The translations under genes were made by a program, and so were the position numbers. The notes under the pieces are model-generated. The model was not told the origin of the DNA. It was given only the letters and a program-made list of their open reading frames with translations, and made no database searches. Shown in pieces: positions 34,772-44,877 of a stretch of 64,000 nt of DNA; within the stretch, counting starts at the first letter, position 1, and each line of letters opens with the position of its first letter. Origin of the DNA: Pantoea anthophila (lineage in GTDB: Bacteria > Pseudomonadota > Gammaproteobacteria > Enterobacterales > Enterobacteriaceae); the NCBI RefSeq assembly GCF_006494375.1, contig NZ_VHIZ01000036.1:1-64000 (forward strand). The letters run 5' to 3'.

Positions 34772-36841
34772 TCAAACAGGTCGGATACTCTCCTCATCCA
34801 GATCGGCATCGAAAAATCGCTGTAGCGTCTGGATGTGGGTATCACAGGTGATCGACTGACGCGCCTGCGCCAGTTTCTCTTCGTAAATGGCCTGACGCCA
34901 CTCCAGTGGCGTCAACACCGATGAATTATCGTCTTCAACTACCGAGAGTTCAACTCTCTGCCCGGCGTGCTGACTCAGCGCCTCGCTTAACACCTGCTGC
35001 GCCGACGCTGAATTAAGATGCCGCTGGCTGCTGCGCAGATGCAGGCAGACGCCGCTTTCGGTCACCTCTTTCCACGCGTTTAAGGCCAGCTGCTGAACCA
35101 GCTTCGGCAGCGGCAGGAGAGCGATTTCTGCGGCCCAGGGATCGCGCTGCTGCGCCTCTTCCGCCAGACGCGCCGCCAGCTCAGGGGTTTTCTCATGCTC
35201 CAGCGCAGAACGCAAGGCCTTTGGCGTCGCCACCGGCTCCGCCACTTCCTCCGTCTGATTCACCGCCTTCCAGCGGTACGCTTCCTCTTTTACCGGCGTG
35301 GCAGGCTCGCGATCGCGGATCCGCTGCTGACTGCGCTCGGTAACGGAAGCCAGCCGCTCCAGCGCGGAGTTGGCCGGCCGCGCACCTGGCGCCGCCGGCT
35401 CACTCTTTTTTGGTTTGTTCGCTCCCTGACGCAGCAACTGAGTGCGCGCCTGCAGGAGCTGGCTGGTGGAACTCGACAGCGCGCTGTCCGGTGCGGCATC
35501 GGGCGGCGGCGAACGCGGTGGCTCCGCGTCGGGTGCCGCCATCTGTGGCTGCGCGGCAACCGGCTGCGGGGTTACGGCTGGCTGCGGCTGTGGCTGTGCC
35601 GTCTGCGGCGGTGTCGCAGCGGCCGGTGACGGCGTGGCCGGTTGTCGGGCGGCTGGTGCCGCTGATGTCGATCCCGCAGCCGATCGCTGTGCCGGGGCCA
35701 CTGGTGACATCTGCTCGGTTAATGCGGGACGCGCAATGGGTTCCGCCACGGCGGCTTTCGGATGAAATGCCAGTGCACGCAGCAGCGTCATCTCCACCCC
35801 CATGCGGCGGTCGGGCGCAATCGGCAGATCCTTGCGCCCCATCAGCAGGGTCTGATAGTAGAGCTGCAGATCGGCGGGCGGTACCACCCGGGCCAGTTCC
35901 CGCAAACGAAGTGCGCTGCTCTCGTCATCATCGCTGAGTGAGGCGGGCAGCAGTTGCACCATCGCAATCTGATGCAGCAGCCGCAGCATTTCTACCAGCA
36001 GCGCCTCCCACTCGACGCCGCGAGACGCCGCCTGACTCAGCAGGTTCATCACCTGCTGACCGTCACCCTCGACCAGCGCCTCCAGCAGCCCCAGCGGCTG
36101 CTCATCATCCAGCGTGCCAAGCATGACGCTGACCGTGCTGCTGGTCACCGCCCCCTGCCCCATGGCAATGGCCTGGTCAGTGAGGCTCAGCGCATCGCGC
36201 ATACTGCCATCGGCAGCCCGTGCCAGGAGTTGCAGCGCACGGGTTTCACTCTCAATCTGTTCCTGCTTCAGGACATGCTCAAGCTGCTGACGGATTTGAT
36301 CGACATCCAGCGCCTTGAGGTGAAACTGCAGACAGCGCGAGAGGATGGTCACCGGTAGTTTCTGCGGATCGGTCGTGGCCAGTAAAAACTTAACGTGTGA
36401 AGGCGGCTCTTCCAGCGTCTTTAATAGCGCATTGAAGCTGTGACGCGACAGCATGTGCACTTCATCGATCAGATAGACTTTGAAGCGGCCACGCGCCGGG
36501 GCGTACTGCACGTTGTCGAGCAGATCGCGGGTGTCTTCAACTTTGGTGCGTGATGCGGCGTCAATCTCGATCAGATCGACAAAGCGGCCCTGCTCGATTT
36601 CCCGGCAGTTATCACACTGACCACAGGGGGTCGCGGTGATACCGGTTTCGCAGTTAAGGCCTTTGGCCAGCAGACGCGCAATGGTGGTTTTCCCGACGCC
36701 GCGGGTGCCGGAGAAGAGATAAGCATGATGGATGCGTCCCAGAGACAATCCATTCGCCAGCGCGGTCAGAACATGTTCCTGACCGACAACATCAGCAAAA
36801 GCCTGGGGACGCCATTTTCGCGCAAGTACCTGATAGCTCAT
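34772..36841 (-). CDS. dnaX: DNA polymerase III tau subunit (and gamma by frameshift) DnaX
   Basis: A 689-residue clamp-loader ATPase. AAA+ domain: Walker A S-G-T-R-G-V-G-K-T-T near residue 43, zinc-binding cysteines C-G-Q-C-D-N-C, Walker B L-I-D-E-V-H-M-L and sensor L-A-T-T-D-P-Q-K-L. Then come domain III, a long alanine/proline/glutamine linker (about 375-480) and the tau-specific C-terminus that binds DnaB and the alpha subunit. The ATG at 36841 (M-S-Y-Q-V-L-A-R-K-W-R-P) is set by homology. The linker is longer than in E. coli tau (643 residues). A programmed -1 frameshift gives gamma (separate entry). Confidence 0.97.
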   Translation of the reverse strand: MSYQVLARKWRPQAFADVVGQEHVLTALANGLSLGRIHHAYLFSGTRGVGKTTIARLLAKGLNCETGITATPCGQCDNCREIEQGRFVDLIEIDAASRTKVEDTRDLLDNVQYAPARGRFKVYLIDEVHMLSRHSFNALLKTLEEPPSHVKFLLATTDPQKLPVTILSRCLQFHLKALDVDQIRQQLEHVLKQEQIESETRALQLLARAADGSMRDALSLTDQAIAMGQGAVTSSTVSVMLGTLDDEQPLGLLEALVEGDGQQVMNLLSQAASRGVEWEALLVEMLRLLHQIAMVQLLPASLSDDDESSALRLRELARVVPPADLQLYYQTLLMGRKDLPIAPDRRMGVEMTLLRALAFHPKAAVAEPIARPALTEQMSPVAPAQRSAAGSTSAAPAARQPATPSPAAATPPQTAQPQPQPAVTPQPVAAQPQMAAPDAEPPRSPPPDAAPDSALSSSTSQLLQARTQLLRQGANKPKKSEPAAPGARPANSALERLASVTERSQQRIRDREPATPVKEEAYRWKAVNQTEEVAEPVATPKALRSALEHEKTPELAARLAEEAQQRDPWAAEIALLPLPKLVQQLALNAWKEVTESGVCLHLRSSQRHLNSASAQQVLSEALSQHAGQRVELSVVEDDNSSVLTPLEWRQAIYEEKLAQARQSITCDTHIQTLQRFFDADLDEESIRPV
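35400..35427 (-). promoter_or_regulatory. programmed -1 frameshift site in dnaX producing gamma
   Basis: On the minus strand the heptamer A-AAA-AAG occupies 35411-35405 in the correct phase (codons 478-479). A Shine-Dalgarno-like AGGGAG (35427-35422) stands 10 bp before it. After a -1 slip one GAG codon and TGA (35402-35400) follow, giving a gamma subunit of about 480 residues. Heptamer, upstream SD and immediate stop are the same elements as in E. coli. Confidence 0.93.
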
Positions 36842-36998
36842 GTGGATTCGACGAAGTTGGATGGAAAGATGAGCGCAGACGCTCTGCAACCCCTGTATAA
36901 GATTGCAGTAGTCTATCAGCTACGCTTTTGCCTGGCACTCGTTATCTTGACGCCAGGGGCGTGACGGCCTCGCGCGGGAGCAAGGCCGGAAGAGTGGC

Positions 36999-37550
36999 TT
37001 AGTGGCCGGGGAATTTAGCCAGGCTGTAGCTCTCAACGCCCAGGGCAGTCAGACGCGATTCACCGGTCAGGTCGAACAGATTGATGATGAACGCCGCGTC
37101 TTTCACTTCACCGCCTGCACGACGAATCAGTTTCACTGTCGCTTCGATCGTGCCGCCGGTTGCCAGCAGGTCATCGACCACCAGCACCACATCGCCAGGC
37201 TGAATGGCATCTTTGTGCAGTTCCAGCTGATCGGTGCCGTACTCCAGCTCATAGGCTTCGCTGTAGGTTTCACGAGGCAGTTTGCCCGGCTTGCGCACCG
37301 GCACAAAACCGACGCCGAGGCCCAGCGCCACCGGTGCGCCAAACAGGAAACCGCGCGCTTCCGTGCCGACCACTTTGGTGATGCCTTTATTACGGTAACG
37401 CTCAACCAGCAGCGCAATCGACGCGGCATAGGCTTTGGGATCTTCCAGCAGGCTGGTGACATCGCGGAACAGGATGCCTGGCTTAGGATAATCGGGGATG
37501 CTTTTGATGCTGTTTTTAATGAATTCAAGCTGCTGCGCAGTGTCGGTCAT
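36999..37550 (-). CDS. apt: adenine phosphoribosyltransferase
   Basis: A 183-residue enzyme making AMP from adenine and PRPP, identical in length to E. coli. It shows the PRPP-binding loop [13 protein letters not shown] near residue 122, the flexible loop [11 protein letters not shown] near 88 and F-R-D-V-T-S-L-L near 27. The ATG at 37550 begins M-T-D-T-A-Q-Q-L; the frame open to 37592 is not conserved. Upstream of dnaX with 157 bp between, in which dnaX transcription must start. Confidence 0.96.
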   Translation of the reverse strand: MTDTAQQLEFIKNSIKSIPDYPKPGILFRDVTSLLEDPKAYAASIALLVERYRNKGITKVVGTEARGFLFGAPVALGLGVGFVPVRKPGKLPRETYSEAYELEYGTDQLELHKDAIQPGDVVLVVDDLLATGGTIEATVKLIRRAGGEVKDAAFIINLFDLTGESRLTALGVESYSLAKFPGH

Positions 37551-37694
37551 GATGATACGCCTGGTAAAAAATTCTGTTTCGCGCAGCTTCAAAAGCGCTA
37601 ATACCTGGTAAAAGGCTCAGCGGAAGTTAATTCACAAAGGGAAGCCACGCACGAAGACGCCCAAATCTAAGCAAATGACCGGCTAATTGCAACT

Positions 37695-38084
37695 TTATCC
37701 GGGTGGCGGCGGTGCGTCCGCTGTTTCTGCCACCACCGGAATCCGCCACATAAACAGCAGTAGTGCGGCCAGCATGATCAGCAGCATGACGCGAACCCAG
37801 ACCTGGTGCACCAGAAACAGGGAGAGGCTAAAGGTCGCCACGATCAGACAGATGGCACGCACTTTGGCACCCGGCGGCATGGCGCGATGCTGCTGCCAGT
37901 GGCGCAGATAGCGGCCAAAAGGCGATTTCCACAGCAGCCAGTGATGAAAGCGCGGCGATGAGCGGGCGAAACACCAGGCTGCCAGCAGCATGAATGGCGT
38001 GGTAGGTAATAAAGGTAATACAATGCCCAGCGTTCCCAGCACAATGGCCAGCCAGCCGAGGGTTAATAACAGAATGCGTTGCAT
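37695..38084 (-). CDS. ybaN: DUF454 inner-membrane protein YbaN
   Basis: A 129-residue protein with an N-terminal hydrophobic hairpin containing the family hallmark L-G-I-V-L-P-L-L-P-T-T-P-F, the C-F-A-R-S-S-P-R-F-H segment, and two C-terminal membrane segments, followed by a proline tail. E. coli YbaN lies at the same place next to priC and apt. Function unknown. Divergent from priC. Confidence 0.9.
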   Translation of the reverse strand: MQRILLLTLGWLAIVLGTLGIVLPLLPTTPFMLLAAWCFARSSPRFHHWLLWKSPFGRYLRHWQQHRAMPPGAKVRAICLIVATFSLSLFLVHQVWVRVMLLIMLAALLLFMWRIPVVAETADAPPPPG

Positions 38085-38141
38085 AAATGCCGCCCAGCTC
38101 TTTCTTCATCTGCTTACGTTAGCACAGTTGAGCGTGCCGCG

Positions 38142-38663
38142 ATGAGGGCGATCGCTATTCAGCAGCGATTGCAGCAGCTTATTCTCACCCTGCGTGAGAC
38201 CCTGGCACGTCACCCGGACGGCGTCTGCCGCCTGCCACGTTTTGACAGCCAGCTGTTCCACACCAAAGGCACCCGGCTGGCGGATTATCTGCAGGAAGTG
38301 GAGCTGAATTTCGCCCGTCTGTGCGACAGCAGCCAGGATCTGGTTCGCAGCCGCTGGCTGGCGGAACGCCTGGTCGATCAGATTGCGGCTCTGCAACGTG
38401 AGGTGGGTACCCAGCAGTTGCGTCTGCGACGTGAACAGCCGGTGCAGGGACCCGCCCCGACAAAATATCAGGAGTACCGTGAATTTGAGCGGCGTCTGCT
38501 GGCGATGATCGATCAGCGTGAGCAGCGTCTGGCCCTGGCGGAAACCCTGATGATTCAGCAGCAGCTGAAGCAGGAGCTGGAAACGTTAGAGGGTCGGCTG
38601 GCTCGCTGCCGTCAGGCTATTCGCTCGGTGGAGTGGGCAGCCTCTCTGCGCGGCAGCGAATAA
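38142..38663 (+). CDS. priC: primosomal replication protein PriC
   Basis: A 173-residue basic, helical protein that reloads DnaB at stalled forks. Compared with E. coli PriC (175 residues) it keeps the R-F-D-x-x-L-F-x-T segment near residue 36, W-L-A-E-R-L-V-D-Q-I near 75, F-E-R-R-L-L-A-M-I near 117 and the closing R-L-A-R-C-R-Q-A-I. I chose the ATG at 38142 (M-R-A-I-A-I-Q-Q-R); the frame extends to 38079 but overlaps ybaN. PriC varies a lot between enterobacteria, so low similarity is expected. Confidence 0.85.
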   Translation: MRAIAIQQRLQQLILTLRETLARHPDGVCRLPRFDSQLFHTKGTRLADYLQEVELNFARLCDSSQDLVRSRWLAERLVDQIAALQREVGTQQLRLRREQPVQGPAPTKYQEYREFERRLLAMIDQREQRLALAETLMIQQQLKQELETLEGRLARCRQAIRSVEWAASLRGSE

Positions 38664-38720
38664 AGCGCGGCGCGACAAAAGCGCTTCTATACTGGGTGTG
38701 ATTCTGCGCGGAGAAGAACA

Positions 38721-38966
38721 ATGGGCTTATTCACCTGGCTGTTATGTGGGCTGCTGCTGGGGTTGCTGAAACGTCTGCTGCTGCCGGGACGCCCTGGCGG
38801 GCTGGTGGCCACCCTGACACTGTCGATGATCGGCGCCCTGATTGGCGGCTATATTGCGACATACTTTGAACTGGGTTCACTGGCCACGGTGCACATCGGC
38901 GCGCTGGGGATGGCCATTGCAGGTGCGCTGCTGATGTTGCTGGTCGTGGCCCGATTACGTATATAG
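38721..38966 (+). CDS. small GlsB/YeaQ/YmgE-family membrane protein
   Basis: An 81-residue protein with three hydrophobic segments and small glycine motifs ([10 protein letters not shown] near the start, [10 protein letters not shown] in the middle, [11 protein letters not shown]). This is the pattern of transglycosylase-associated GlsB/YeaQ/YmgE proteins, which are stress-induced and lack enzymatic residues. A GAGAAG site precedes the ATG. It is 8 bp before ybaM and not part of the E. coli priC-ybaM interval. Confidence 0.72.
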   Translation: MGLFTWLLCGLLLGLLKRLLLPGRPGGLVATLTLSMIGALIGGYIATYFELGSLATVHIGALGMAIAGALLMLLVVARLRI

Positions 38967-38974
38967 GAGAAGCG

Positions 38975-39127
38975 ATGTCACTGGAAAATGCTCCTGACGA
39001 CGTCAAACTGGCCGTCGATCTGATTCAGCTGCTGGAAGAGCATCAACTGCCGGTGGAGACGGTGCTCTCAGCGCTGGCCATGGTGCAGCGCGACTTCGAG
39101 AACAAACGCGACCGTCAGCCCGATTAA
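38975..39127 (+). CDS. ybaM: small regulatory protein RsmS (YbaM)
   Basis: A 50-residue protein starting [17 protein letters not shown], almost identical to the E. coli YbaM N-terminus, with [10 protein letters not shown] and V-Q-R-D-F-E in the second half. An AGGAGA ribosome-binding site lies 7 bp before the ATG. In Pectobacterium the homologue RsmS affects secondary-metabolite and exoenzyme regulation; in E. coli the role is unclear. It overlaps the convergent acrR by four bases. Confidence 0.88.
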   Translation: MSLENAPDDVKLAVDLIQLLEEHQLPVETVLSALAMVQRDFENKRDRQPD

Positions 39128-39762
39128 TGGCGGGCGGTCAGCGTCGGGCTGAGGCACAGCATATCGATGAAGGCATTTACCAGCGTCGGCGCGTCGGCGG
39201 CTAAATCAAAGCTTTCTGGCGCGAACAGCCAGCTTTCCATCATGCCGTTGACATACCCACGCAGAATAATGGCGGCCTGCCGCGTGCTGAGCGTGCCCGG
39301 AAGCTGTTCCGCTTCAATACACTGACGCAGGACATCTTCGATTTTGTCGTAGCACTCCAGCAACAGGCTCTGCTGCATACTCTTCATCGCCGACATTTCG
39401 CCAACAAATTCGCATTTGTGGAAAATGATCTCCATTAAGGCGCGGCGCTGAGGATCCTTTGCTGTCGCTTCAAAGATATAGACCAGCATTGCACGCAACA
39501 CAGAGAGTGGATCACCAGGGTATTTTGTCTGATACTCAAGTTCCACATCATCCAGACCGGCATCACAACGAAGCCATATTTCATGTAAGAGATCGGCTTT
39601 ATTTTTGAAGTGCCAGTAGATTGCCCCGCGCGTCACACTGGCAGCGGTTGCAATATCGGCCAGAGACGTGGCTGAGACGCCCTGCTGCGAAAACAGAACA
39701 AGGGCGGCATCAAGAATTTGATGCCGCGTTTCAAGTGCTTGCGCTTTGGTTTTTCGTGCCAT
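39124..39762 (-). CDS. acrR: TetR-family repressor AcrR
   Basis: A 212-residue repressor of acrAB. It starts M-A-R-K-T-K, followed by the TetR helix-turn-helix [26 protein letters not shown] and a helical ligand-binding domain that in E. coli accepts ethidium, proflavin and similar cations. It is divergent from acrA, with the operator in the 142-bp gap. Confidence 0.96.
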   Translation of the reverse strand: MARKTKAQALETRHQILDAALVLFSQQGVSATSLADIATAASVTRGAIYWHFKNKADLLHEIWLRCDAGLDDVELEYQTKYPGDPLSVLRAMLVYIFEATAKDPQRRALMEIIFHKCEFVGEMSAMKSMQQSLLLECYDKIEDVLRQCIEAEQLPGTLSTRQAAIILRGYVNGMMESWLFAPESFDLAADAPTLVNAFIDMLCLSPTLTARH

Positions 39763-39791
39763 AGGGGGCTTTTTTTACAAACGGGTAAGTT

Positions 39792-39815
39792 TACATACAT
39801 TTGTGAATGTATGTA
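39792..39815. promoter_or_regulatory. AcrR operator between acrR and acrA
   Basis: A perfect 10-bp inverted repeat, TACATACATT at 39792-39801 and AATGTATGTA at 39806-39815, separated by TGTG. As I recall it, this is the same 24-bp operator AcrR uses in E. coli. Confidence 0.95.
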
Positions 39816-39904
39816 CCATAGCACGACCTGCGACTTGACACAGCAATGGGTTTTTCAGTTTGTGATCCATTGACCAATTGATATCGGACACTAGAGGTTT
39901 ATTT

Positions 39905-41098
39905 ATGAATAAAATCAGAGGATTATCGCCTCTGGCGGCCGTCCTGATGCTATCAGGCAGCTTTTTGTTAACAGGATGTGACAACAATAAATCCGAACAA
40001 GCCGCCCAGCAACCGCCAGAAGTGGGTGTCGTGACCCTGAAAACTGAACCCCTGAAAATTTCGACTGAACTTCCAGGCCGTACCTCAGCCTATCGCGTGG
40101 CTGAAGTGCGTCCGCAGGTTTCCGGTATCATTCTCAAGCGTAACTTTATTGAAGGCAGTGATATCAAAGCCGGTCAGTCTCTCTATCAGATCGACCCGGC
40201 TACCTATCAGGCTGCTTATGACAGCGCGAAAGGCGATTTAACCCAGGCACAGGCCAACGCCCGTATCGCTCAGCTGACCGTTAAGCGTTACAAACCGCTG
40301 CTCGGCACGAAATATATCAGTCAGCAGGATTACGACACGGCGGTTGCCACGGCTGCGCAGAATGACGCAGCGGTCCAGGTGGCAAAAGCTAACGTGGAAA
40401 CAGCCCGCATTAATCTGGCCTACACCAAAGTCACCTCCCCTATCAGCGGCCGCATCGGCAAATCGTCAGTCACCGAGGGTGCGCTGGTTCAAAGCGCCCA
40501 GACCACCGCGCTGGCGACCGTGCAACAGCTTGACCCGATGTATGTCGATGTGACCCAGTCGAGCGAAGATTTCATGCGCTTACGTTCAGAGCTGGAGTCA
40601 GGTCAGCTGAAGCAGACCGATGGCAAAGCCAGCGTGACCCTGCTGATGCAGAACGGCAACACTTTTGCGCAGAAGGGAACACTGGAGTTCTCTGACGTCA
40701 CCGTCGATGAGACCACCGGCTCCATCACCCTGCGTGCCATTGTCCCGAACCCGGACCATACCCTGTTACCGGGCATGTTTGTGCGCGCGCGTCTGGAGGA
40801 AGGGACCAATCCGAATGCGTTGCTGGTTCCGCAACAGGCGGTCACCCGCACGCCAACAGGCCAGGCGACGGTCATGGTGGTCGGCGCAGACAACAAAGTT
40901 GAATCGCGTCAGGTCACAACCTCACAGGCGATTGGCGACAAATGGTTAGTCACCGACGGCGTTAAAGCGGGTGAACGTGTGATCAGCACAGGTCTGCAGC
41001 GAGCCAAGCCGGGCGCACAGGTTACCCCACAAGAAGTCTCAGACGATGCGAAAGCGGCACCCGATTCTAAGCCGCAGTCTGACAAGTCATCGTCATAA
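39905..41098 (+). CDS. acrA: periplasmic adaptor of the multidrug pump, AcrA
   Basis: A 397-residue membrane-fusion protein, equal to E. coli. It has a lipoprotein signal (L-L-T-G-C-D, acylated cysteine near residue 25), beta-barrel, lipoyl halves (R-P-Q-V-S-G-I-I and K-V-T-S-P-I-S-G-R-I-G) flanking an alpha-hairpin, and the membrane-proximal domain. It bridges AcrB to an outer-membrane channel (TolC, not in this window). The ATG at 39905 is set by homology; the frame opens at 39878. acrB follows after 16 bp. Confidence 0.97.
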   Translation: MNKIRGLSPLAAVLMLSGSFLLTGCDNNKSEQAAQQPPEVGVVTLKTEPLKISTELPGRTSAYRVAEVRPQVSGIILKRNFIEGSDIKAGQSLYQIDPATYQAAYDSAKGDLTQAQANARIAQLTVKRYKPLLGTKYISQQDYDTAVATAAQNDAAVQVAKANVETARINLAYTKVTSPISGRIGKSSVTEGALVQSAQTTALATVQQLDPMYVDVTQSSEDFMRLRSELESGQLKQTDGKASVTLLMQNGNTFAQKGTLEFSDVTVDETTGSITLRAIVPNPDHTLLPGMFVRARLEEGTNPNALLVPQQAVTRTPTGQATVMVVGADNKVESRQVTTSQAIGDKWLVTDGVKAGERVISTGLQRAKPGAQVTPQEVSDDAKAAPDSKPQSDKSSS

Positions 41099-41114
41099 CA
41101 GGAGCCGTTGATTC

Positions 41115-44100
41115 ATGGCTAAGTTCTTTATCGATCGCCCCATCTTTGCGTGGGTGCTCGCCATCATCATCATGCTGGCCGGTGCGCTGTCGATTCTCAA
41201 ACTCCCGATCGAGCAATATCCCAATGTTGCGCCGCCGGCGATTGAGATTCAGGCCTCTTACCCTGGTGCGGATGCGAAAACGCTGCAGGATACGGTGACC
41301 CAGGTCATTGAGCAGAATATGAACGGTATCGATGGACTGATGTATATGTCCTCGAGCAGTGACTCATCCGGTACCCTGACCCTGACCATCTCCTTTGAGT
41401 CAGGTACGGATGCAGACATCGCGCAGGTTCAGGTGCAGAACAAACTGCAGCTGGCGATGCCACTGCTGCCGCAGGAAGTTCAGCAACAGGGGATTCAGGT
41501 TAAAAAATCCTCCAGCAGCTTCCTGATGGTCGCCGGCTTCATCAGCGACGATGACAATATGACTCAGAATGATATTTCTGATTATATTTCCTCGACCATT
41601 AAAGATCCGCTGAGCCGTACCAAAGGTGTCGGTGATACCCAGGTGTTTGGTGCGCAGTATGCGATGCGTATCTGGATGGACCCGCATAAGCTCAATAACT
41701 ACAACCTGACGCCGGTTGACGTGATCAGCGCGCTGAACACGCAGAACGCCCAGGTTGCCGCCGGTCAGTTAGGCGGGACACCGCCGGTGCCGGGACAGCA
41801 GCTTAACGCCTCTATCATTGCGCAGACCCGCCTGACCTCGACCGATGAGTTCGGCAAAATCCTGCTGAAAGTGAATGAGGATGGTTCACAGGTTCGCCTG
41901 CGTGACGTAGCAAAAATCGAGCTCGGTGCAGAAAACTACGAGATCATTGCCCGTTATAATGGCCGGCCCGCGTCCGGTATTGGTATCAAACTGGCAACCG
42001 GCGCCAACGCCCTGGATACCGCGAATGCGGTGAAAGCGGAACTGGCGAAGATGCAGTCCACCTTCCCGGCCGGGATGAAAGTGGTTTATCCGTACGACAC
42101 CACCCCATTCGTTAAGATCTCTATTTTCGAAGTGGTGAAAACGCTGGCTGAAGCCATCGTGCTGGTGTTCCTGGTCATGTACCTGTTCCTGCAGAACTTC
42201 CGCGCGACGCTCATTCCGACTATCGCCGTGCCGGTGGTGTTGCTCGGCACCTTCGCCATCATCAGCATTTTTGGCTACTCGATAAACACCCTGACGCTGT
42301 TCGGGATGGTGCTGGCTATCGGCCTGCTGGTGGATGACGCCATCGTGGTGGTAGAGAACGTTGAGCGCGTGATGCAGGAAGAGGGCTTGCCGCCAAAAGA
42401 GGCGACCAGGCGTTCTATGGAGCAGATTCAGGGTGCGCTGGTCGGTATCGCGCTGGTGCTGGCCGCGGTATTTATCCCGATGGCGTTCTTTGGTGGTTCG
42501 ACCGGTGTGATTTACCGCCAGTTCTCGATCACCATTGTGTCAGCCATGGCGCTGTCGGTGCTGGTTGCCCTGATTCTGACCCCGGCACTCTGCGCCACCA
42601 TACTGAAGCCGGTGAAAAAAGACGGTCACGGTAAAACGACCGGCTTCTTCGGCTGGTTTAACCGGATGTTCGACAAAAGTACCAATCACTACGTCGACAG
42701 CGTTGGCCACATCATTCGCAGCACCGGCCGTTACATGGTGATCTACCTGGTCATCGTGGTCGGCATGGCGTATCTGTTCATGCGTCTGCCCTCTTCATTC
42801 CTGCCGGAAGAGGACCAGGGGTTACTGCTGGCTCAGGCGCAGCTGCCTGCGGGCGCTACGCAGGAACGCACCCAGAAAGTGCTGGATCAGGTCACCGACT
42901 ACTTCCTGACGCAGGAGAAAGACACGGTTAAATCGGTGTTTACCGTTAACGGCTTCGGCTTTGCCGGTCGCGGACAGAACACCGGTATTGCTTTCGTCAG
43001 CCTCAAGCCGTGGGATGAGCGAACCGGCAGCGACATGAAGGTACCGGCGATTGCCGGGCGTGCGATGAAGGCACTGGGTGCCATCAAAGATGCGATGGTC
43101 ATCCCCTTCAACCTGCCAGCCATTATCGAACTGGGTAACGCCACCGGCTTCGACTTTGAGCTGATTGACCAGGCCAACCTGGGCCACGAGAAACTGACCG
43201 AAGCGCGTAATCAGCTGTTCGGCATGATTGCCCAGCATCCTGACACTCTGGTGGGTGTGCGTCCTAACGGTCTGGAAGATACGCCGCAGTACAAGCTGAT
43301 CATCGATCAGGAGAAAGCACAGGCGCTGGGCGTATCGTTAAGCGATATCAACACCACGCTGGCGGCCTCCTGGGGTGGCTCCTACGTCAATGACTTCATC
43401 GACCGTGGTCGCGTGAAGAAAGTTTACGTCATGGGTAAAGCGGACTCCCGTATGCTGCCGGATGATATCGGCAAATGGTACGTGCGCAACAGCAACGGAA
43501 CGATGGTGCCTTTCTCCGCCTTCTCGACGGCGAAGTGGCAGTATGGTTCACCGCGTCTTGAGCGTTACAACGGTCTGCCTGCGATGGAAATCCTGGGTCA
43601 GGCTGCGCCAGGTAAGAGCTCCGGTGCCGCCATGGATCTGATGGAGCAGCTGGCGGAGAAACTGCCTGCGGGTATCGGCTATGACTGGACGGGCATGTCT
43701 TATCAGGAACGTCTGTCGGGTAACCAGGCGCCTGCGCTCTATGCCATCTCGCTGATTGTGGTCTTCCTGTGTCTCGCCGCCCTGTATGAGAGCTGGTCGA
43801 TTCCGTTCGCGGTTATGCTGGTGGTTCCGCTGGGGGTTATCGGTGCGCTGATCTTCACCACCCTGCGTGGCCTGAGTAACGACGTCTACTTTGTGGTGGG
43901 GTTACTGACAACCATTGGCCTCTCGGCGAAGAACGCCATCCTTATCGTCGAATTTGCTAAAGATTTGATGGATAAAGAGGGCAAAGGCCTGGTGGAATCG
44001 TCGCTGGAAGCCTGTCGTATGCGTCTGCGTCCGATCCTGATGACGTCACTGGCGTTTATTCTCGGGGTACTGCCGCTGGCGATCAGTACCGGTGCCGGTT

Positions 44101-44270
44101 CCGGTTCGCAGAACGCTGTAGGTACCGGCGTTATCGGCGGCATGGTTACCGCGACCGCGCTGGCTATCTTCTTTGTTCCGGTGTTCTTCGTGGTGGTTCG
44201 CCGCCGCTTCAGTAAGCACAAAGAGGAACCGCGCAGCGCTGAGCCGGTTGAGCACAACCAGACTCACTAA
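41115..44270 (+). CDS. acrB: RND multidrug efflux transporter AcrB
   Basis: A 1051-residue proton-driven trimeric inner-membrane pump for detergents, dyes, bile salts and antibiotics. Twelve membrane segments are arranged in two repeats with large periplasmic loops. The proton-relay residues are seen as [11 protein letters not shown] in segment 4 and [11 protein letters not shown] in segment 10. The N-terminus [14 protein letters not shown] and phenylalanines of the deep pocket region ([11 protein letters not shown]) are typical. Cotranscribed with acrA. Confidence 0.98.
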   Translation: MAKFFIDRPIFAWVLAIIIMLAGALSILKLPIEQYPNVAPPAIEIQASYPGADAKTLQDTVTQVIEQNMNGIDGLMYMSSSSDSSGTLTLTISFESGTDADIAQVQVQNKLQLAMPLLPQEVQQQGIQVKKSSSSFLMVAGFISDDDNMTQNDISDYISSTIKDPLSRTKGVGDTQVFGAQYAMRIWMDPHKLNNYNLTPVDVISALNTQNAQVAAGQLGGTPPVPGQQLNASIIAQTRLTSTDEFGKILLKVNEDGSQVRLRDVAKIELGAENYEIIARYNGRPASGIGIKLATGANALDTANAVKAELAKMQSTFPAGMKVVYPYDTTPFVKISIFEVVKTLAEAIVLVFLVMYLFLQNFRATLIPTIAVPVVLLGTFAIISIFGYSINTLTLFGMVLAIGLLVDDAIVVVENVERVMQEEGLPPKEATRRSMEQIQGALVGIALVLAAVFIPMAFFGGSTGVIYRQFSITIVSAMALSVLVALILTPALCATILKPVKKDGHGKTTGFFGWFNRMFDKSTNHYVDSVGHIIRSTGRYMVIYLVIVVGMAYLFMRLPSSFLPEEDQGLLLAQAQLPAGATQERTQKVLDQVTDYFLTQEKDTVKSVFTVNGFGFAGRGQNTGIAFVSLKPWDERTGSDMKVPAIAGRAMKALGAIKDAMVIPFNLPAIIELGNATGFDFELIDQANLGHEKLTEARNQLFGMIAQHPDTLVGVRPNGLEDTPQYKLIIDQEKAQALGVSLSDINTTLAASWGGSYVNDFIDRGRVKKVYVMGKADSRMLPDDIGKWYVRNSNGTMVPFSAFSTAKWQYGSPRLERYNGLPAMEILGQAAPGKSSGAAMDLMEQLAEKLPAGIGYDWTGMSYQERLSGNQAPALYAISLIVVFLCLAALYESWSIPFAVMLVVPLGVIGALIFTTLRGLSNDVYFVVGLLTTIGLSAKNAILIVEFAKDLMDKEGKGLVESSLEACRMRLRPILMTSLAFILGVLPLAISTGAGSGSQNAVGTGVIGGMVTATALAIFFVPVFFVVVRRRFSKHKEEPRSAEPVEHNQTH

Positions 44271-44285
44271 GCAGTAACACCTCTG

Positions 44286-44310
44286 AGGCCGCGCAAGCGG
44301 CCTTTTTTTT
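44286..44310 (+). terminator. rho-independent terminator of acrAB
   Basis: Stem AGGCCGC / GCGGCCT with GCAA tetraloop and eight Ts, 15 bp after the acrB stop. Confidence 0.93.
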
Positions 44311-44393
44311 ACCCTTCAGTTTCGCCCTCCTCTCCCCCTCGCCTTTCTGCCATCAGCAGACGTTGCATTCCGTTCCGCGGCGGCGCATAATAT

Positions 44394-44408
44394 TGTTATA
44401 TTATAACA
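44394..44408 (+). promoter_or_regulatory. Zur operator of the L31B/L36B genes
   Basis: TGTTATA-T-TATAACA is a perfect 7-1-7 palindrome matching the core of the enterobacterial Zur box (TGTTATAnTATAACA). It ends 17 bp before the rpmE2 start, so zinc-loaded Zur would block transcription. Confidence 0.92.
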
Positions 44409-44425
44409 TTACATAGGTGTGCATT

Positions 44426-44680
44426 ATGAAAGCAAATATCCATCCTCACTATCGCCCGGTGGTCTTCCATGACACCTCAGCTGACGTTTACTACAAGATC
44501 GGCTCGACCATTAAAACCGACCGCACCGTAGAGTTTGAAGGTGAAACGCTGCCCTACGTCACGCTGGATGTGTCGTCGGCTTCACACGTTTTCTACACCG
44601 GTAAACAGAAAGATTTCGCTAAAGAGGGCAGCACCGCGCGCTTTAACCAGCGCTTCGGACGCTTCCTGGGTCGTAAATAG
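44426..44680 (+). CDS. rpmE2: zinc-independent ribosomal protein L31 type B
   Basis: An 84-residue L31 paralogue (YkgM type): [27 protein letters not shown] and F-N-Q-R-F-G-R-F. It contains none of the C-x2-C zinc ligands of ordinary L31, so it can replace the zinc form on ribosomes when zinc is scarce, freeing zinc. The upstream Zur box fits this. The start is the ATG at 44426; an in-frame GTG at 44417 is less likely. Followed 11 bp later by rpmJ2. Confidence 0.95.
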   Translation: MKANIHPHYRPVVFHDTSADVYYKIGSTIKTDRTVEFEGETLPYVTLDVSSASHVFYTGKQKDFAKEGSTARFNQRFGRFLGRK

Positions 44681-44691
44681 AGGAGAGGGTC

Positions 44692-44832
44692 ATGCAGGTA
44701 TTAAGCTCGCTGCGTTCCGCAAAAAATCGCCATCGGGATTGCAGGGTGGTCCGTCGCAAGGGGCGTATTTACGTCATCTGCAAAACGAATCCGCGCTTTA
44801 AAGCCGTACAGGGAAGAAAGAAGAAACGCTAG
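44692..44832 (+). CDS. rpmJ2: zinc-independent ribosomal protein L36 paralogue
   Basis: A 46-residue YkgO-type L36: [11 protein letters not shown] near the start and [14 protein letters not shown] at the end. Only two cysteines remain, so the C-C-C-H zinc site of regular L36 is missing. An AGGAGAGGGT site precedes the ATG by about 5 bp. It is cotranscribed with rpmE2 under the Zur box. Confidence 0.94.
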   Translation: MQVLSSLRSAKNRHRDCRVVRRKGRIYVICKTNPRFKAVQGRKKKR

Positions 44833-44849
44833 TGTGTGTCGTGATGACT

Positions 44850-44873
44850 GGCCGGGCTTGCCCGGCCTTTTTT
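44850..44873 (+). terminator. rho-independent terminator of rpmE2-rpmJ2
   Basis: Stem GGCCGGG / CCCGGCC with CTTG loop and six Ts, lying between the ribosomal pair and the convergent transporter operon. Confidence 0.92.
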
Positions 44874-44877
44874 ATGC

